From NCBI RefSeq assembly GCF_000373485.1, contig NZ_KB891576.1, forward strand, positions 682,001 through 746,000: a stretch of DNA of 64,000 bases, in the 5' to 3' direction. A program made the translations under genes and the position numbers. This stretch comes from Dasania marina DSM 21967 (GTDB taxonomy: Bacteria > Pseudomonadota > Gammaproteobacteria > Pseudomonadales > Dasaniaceae). Below, piece by piece: positions 61,653 through 64,000 of the stretch. The number at the start of each line of letters is the position of its first letter. The stretch's first letter is position 1. A model generated the notes under the pieces. That model was not told the DNA's origin. It did no database searches and saw only the letters and a program-made list of their open reading frames with translations.

Positions 61653-61775
61653 CTACTCGCCAGATTCAACAGCCGCCGAACTTTCATCAACTTTAGACTT
61701 GGTCATATACAAACCCAACTGCAAGCCTGCCAGTAAGGCGCTGGCTAAAATTAATATTTGAGCTAATTTTTTCAT
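61653..61775 (-). CDS. Small membrane protein after the CHASE-GGDEF gene, 40 residues
   Basis: The ATG at 61775 lies 2 nt after the stop of the diguanylate cyclase gene; AAAGAG within the last codons can serve as its ribosome site. It starts MKKLAQILILASALLAGLQL (one hydrophobic span with a basic N-terminus) and ends in an acidic soluble tail, KVDESSAAVESGE. It could be a lipid-bound or cleaved signal-peptide protein, or a small inner-membrane regulator of the cyclase. No family recognised. Confidence 0.65.
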   Translation of the reverse strand: MKKLAQILILASALLAGLQLGLYMTKSKVDESSAAVESGE

Positions 61776-61777
61776 GC

Positions 61778-63382
61778 TTACTCTTTGTTCTCATCAACTA
61801 AATCAACCACGCGACCGCAGTTGCGCCCCTCTTCTTTAGCGCGATATAACGCCTGATCAGCGCGTTTAATAAATTCAACTATTTCTATATCGTTGTTGGG
61901 TTTCACTACACAGGCGCCGAAGCTCATGGTGACATATTCAGACACAGTGGATTGGCTGTGCGCTATCTGTAATTCGGCTATGGATTTTGCAGCCCGCTCC
62001 ATCACGCCTGCATCTTCAACCACACTGCCGGGTAATATCACAGCAAACTCTTCCCCACCGTAACGGGCAACCAAGTCCACCGAGCGGGAGAATGCGCTTT
62101 TTAAGGCAATGGCAATTTGCTGCAAGCATTTATCGCCTGCGATATGGCCGTAGCTATCATTATATTTTTTAAAGTAATCGACATCACAGATAATTAAAGA
62201 CAGCACAGTTTTATCGCGACGCCCTCTAAGCCATTCTTTTTCTAAATATTCATCAAAGTAACGCCTATTAGCCAGCTGAGTTAATGCATCGGTACGGGTA
62301 AGATGCTCTAGCTTGCGATTAACAAAACTGAGTTCACGCGTGCGAGCTTTAACCTCATCCTCTACATGCTCAGCCCTTACCCGAAGTAAATAAATATAAA
62401 AGCTTATTGCTAAGGTTATCATCATGCCTATAAAAGCAATATAACTACCCTGCCCGGTACTCACCAAGCCTATATATTTATCTGTAGGCATGCCTTCTAT
62501 TAACCAGCGGCGATCACCTGCTATAACGGTTTCTATACGGGCACTGTATTCCTCTAATAAGTTACCACCTTTTTCCGGCTCATTTAAGGCGATGTAAACG
62601 GTGCGTTCCGGTGAGGTAATATCGGAAACACTAATCTCTAATTGCGTATAACGTTCAAAATTTAAGTAATCAAAAATCAACGAATCTATACGTATCGCGC
62701 CAATTAAAAACCCTTTAAATGCGCGATGATAGGCTTCTATGTTAGTAGGGCTGCCAGTATAAACCGGCATCATTATCATGAGATAGTTTTTGGCATCTTC
62801 CTCACCGTATAAGGGGTCACCAAAAATTGGTTTTATGTCGACACTAAAAGTGCTTGGGCCTTGATCACGGATACGATCTAACTCACGCCCCAACAACCCT
62901 TCGGCTAAATTCAACCCCAAGCCTGCGCGGCTATTGCGCGAGTTTTGATAATAGATGGGGTAATAGTAATCCTGCGCTTGTTCGGTGACTAATACACCGT
63001 TTTCATCGCGTATTTTAAATTCGTAACCGGGATAGATATTTTGGGCTATGCGCTCATAGCCCTCGCGATCTTCAGCTAAAACTTTAGGTATCCAAAATAG
63101 AGATTGTAAATGTTTATAATTAGCTAAGGCATCCGCGCCCACCAAGTCAAAGGTAGCATGATCAACCTCACTAACGCTGAAAAAACTCGCCAAGGTATGT
63201 AGTAAAGTTAATGCGCGCTGAGTCTCAGCCGTAAGATAGCCGCCATAGAGCTCTATATCTACCGCTACACTTTGGCTAACCCGGTTGAGGTCTCTATTGT
63301 TAGAGTATTGCACCAAAGTATAGGTAGCTAGCAACCCTGCCAGTAATAACAGCACAGAAGCCCAGTAATGTTTTACTTTCAT
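61778..63382 (-). CDS. CHASE-GGDEF diguanylate cyclase, membrane-bound
   Basis: This 534-residue protein has a membrane span at the N-terminus (ASVLLLLAGLLATYTLVQYS), a periplasmic CHASE-type sensor (about 35-290; FFSVSEVDHATF, LQSLFWIPKVL), a second span near 305-330 (IGMMITLAISFYIYLLR), a short coiled coil and a GGDEF domain with DALTQLANRRYFDEYLEK, active site YGGEEF and RSVD as inhibitory I-site five residues before it. An active, product-inhibited c-di-GMP synthase sensing an external ligand is predicted. The 40-residue gene follows it. Confidence 0.93.
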   Translation of the reverse strand: MKVKHYWASVLLLLAGLLATYTLVQYSNNRDLNRVSQSVAVDIELYGGYLTAETQRALTLLHTLASFFSVSEVDHATFDLVGADALANYKHLQSLFWIPKVLAEDREGYERIAQNIYPGYEFKIRDENGVLVTEQAQDYYYPIYYQNSRNSRAGLGLNLAEGLLGRELDRIRDQGPSTFSVDIKPIFGDPLYGEEDAKNYLMIMMPVYTGSPTNIEAYHRAFKGFLIGAIRIDSLIFDYLNFERYTQLEISVSDITSPERTVYIALNEPEKGGNLLEEYSARIETVIAGDRRWLIEGMPTDKYIGLVSTGQGSYIAFIGMMITLAISFYIYLLRVRAEHVEDEVKARTRELSFVNRKLEHLTRTDALTQLANRRYFDEYLEKEWLRGRRDKTVLSLIICDVDYFKKYNDSYGHIAGDKCLQQIAIALKSAFSRSVDLVARYGGEEFAVILPGSVVEDAGVMERAAKSIAELQIAHSQSTVSEYVTMSFGACVVKPNNDIEIVEFIKRADQALYRAKEEGRNCGRVVDLVDENKE

Positions 63383-63442
63383 TGTCTACTCATAGAACTG
63401 CCTTAACCTTAGCCCTATACTAATAAAAATAGCAGCGTTGAA

Positions 63443-64000
63443 TTAAAACCCAAAAGCAATTTTAAATACGACGCCATCTTCCAGCTCTGCGTTTTTAACG
63501 TGATCGGTATCAACCTCTATAGAGCCATAGCCTAAGGAAATTTCGCCGTTTTTTATAACCTTTGCTTTAACACCCATAGACCACTCTTGGTATTTTTCTA
63601 AATCGTTAAAAGATAACTTTCCTGAGGCATAATACAGGTGGGCAAAGACAGAGATTTTATCAGCTATGGGTAATTCCGCTGAACCACCGACGGCTAAAGC
63701 CATGCCATCATCAAAATCACTTTCCAGCACCACACCTTTTAAACCTAGCTTAAGGTCTAGCTGGTGTATGGTTTTGATGTCACTTTGATCGGCTATCACA
63801 TCAACATAAAAGCCTAGGCGCAATAAGTCGAAATCGTCATCGTGCAACAAATTGATGTCAACCGAGGAGTTTTCGCCCACAGGATCAAAACTAGCACCTA
63901 TACCAAAGCTTTCATCACTGATACTGAGGTTAAAATTATCGGCAATAGCGTTATAGCTTATACAGGCACTACATAGCACCACACTTTTTAACAGGTTTTT
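63443..64000 (-). CDS. YfaZ-like outer-membrane protein, N-terminus cut by window edge
   Basis: The frame is open from base 64000 (reading KNLLKSVVLCSACISYNAIA), which is the remainder of a signal peptide whose start lies beyond the window. The mature part of about 165 residues is beta-rich (NFNLSISDESFGIGASF, LGLKGVVLESDF, MGVKAKVIKNGEISLGYGS) and ends with Phe (FKIAFGF), as do outer-membrane beta-barrels. It fits the YfaZ type; the family call is tentative. A GTG at 63982 would lack a proper signal start. Confidence 0.75.
   Translation of the reverse strand, partial: KNLLKSVVLCSACISYNAIADNFNLSISDESFGIGASFDPVGENSSVDINLLHDDDFDLLRLGFYVDVIADQSDIKTIHQLDLKLGLKGVVLESDFDDGMALAVGGSAELPIADKISVFAHLYYASGKLSFNDLEKYQEWSMGVKAKVIKNGEISLGYGSIEVDTDHVKNAELEDGVVFKIAFGF

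Noticed and set aside
61570-61761. 63-codon plus-strand frame over the G10 tract
   Set aside because: It translates repeat and homopolymer DNA and lies antisense to the better supported 40-residue gene at 61653-61775.
1-64000. tRNA, rRNA, CRISPR, transposase, integrase and phage genes
   Set aside because: None was recognised by reading the translated frames or repeats; the region looks like core chromosome.

Overview
The window looks like chromosomal DNA of a free-living, probably marine gammaproteobacterium of the Pseudomonadales/Cellvibrionales type. The signs are the purM-purN-DUF3108 cluster beside a DUF2066 gene, dapA-bamC-MBL, rdgC, rapA, an algP-like gene, DUF1631, DUF3301 and DUF4404 genes, and many TonB/LuxR-type and c-di-GMP proteins. 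The placement is by inference from gene content and is not certain below the class/order level. Base composition looks fairly even (near 50% GC by eye). I see no rRNA, tRNA, CRISPR array, insertion sequence, phage or plasmid gene. Coding density is high and most genes sit in short operons.

Layout. 1-3535: purine synthesis (purM, purN) with a DUF3108 gene, and a divergent partial DUF2066 gene. 3606-9493: a LuxR-type regulator divergent from a leftward TonB receptor, NhaC-type permease and HDAC-like deacetylase set, which could be an uptake and deacetylation module. 9508-14114: a small membrane protein, DUF3301, a MATE exporter, a PilH-like response regulator, a GAF-GGDEF cyclase and rdgC. 14180-18826: GST, FKBP isomerase, an Atm1-type ABC exporter and the ribosome rescue factor arfB. 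18823-25251: an unusual fusion of a glycosidase-like domain with a WaaP-like kinase, then rapA and a YeaD-type mutarotase. 25324-29892: a DUF4136 lipoprotein, SOS-regulated dinB, DUF1244, a histone-H1-like protein and rsmJ. 29898-32515: an HD-domain protein of phosphodiesterase type, a class III nucleotide-cyclase-like protein and a PilZ protein. 32667-39424: an LpxL-like acyltransferase, MBL hydrolase, bamC, dapA, DUF3806 and DUF1631. 39571-44437: macro domain protein, then a branched-chain oxo-acid dehydrogenase operon (E1 alpha, E1 beta, E2, without E3) ending in a membrane protein. 44427-52407: GNAT, DUF4404, HDOD, a pirin/YqjG/DoxX operon with its LysR regulator, an SDR, a methyltransferase and a secreted MBL hydrolase. 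52483-61502: a nine-gene leftward operon (DUF523/DUF1722, DUF3833 lipoprotein, NTF2-like, SDR, FAD oxidoreductase, DUF1365, cfa, DUF2878, chalcone-isomerase-like) divergent from a MerR regulator, a lipocalin and a tiny Cys-rich protein. This matches the light or photo-oxidative-stress membrane-remodelling clusters of other Proteobacteria, but without a photolyase. 61653-64000: a CHASE-GGDEF cyclase with a 40-residue downstream gene, and a partial YfaZ-like outer-membrane protein.

Common threads. Two intact GGDEF proteins, a PilH-like receiver, a PilZ protein and an HDOD protein point to rich second-messenger signalling. Short tandem repeats recur, in frame, inside several genes: 18 bp in the GST, 12 bp in bamC, 6 bp in DUF1365 and the Lys/Ala/Pro repeats of the histone-like protein. 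A non-coding 28-bp triplicate overlaps a terminator. The strongest candidates for something little described are the cyclase/HD/PilZ cluster, the glycosidase-like/kinase fusion, and the MerR-lipocalin-Cys-rich unit facing the cfa operon.
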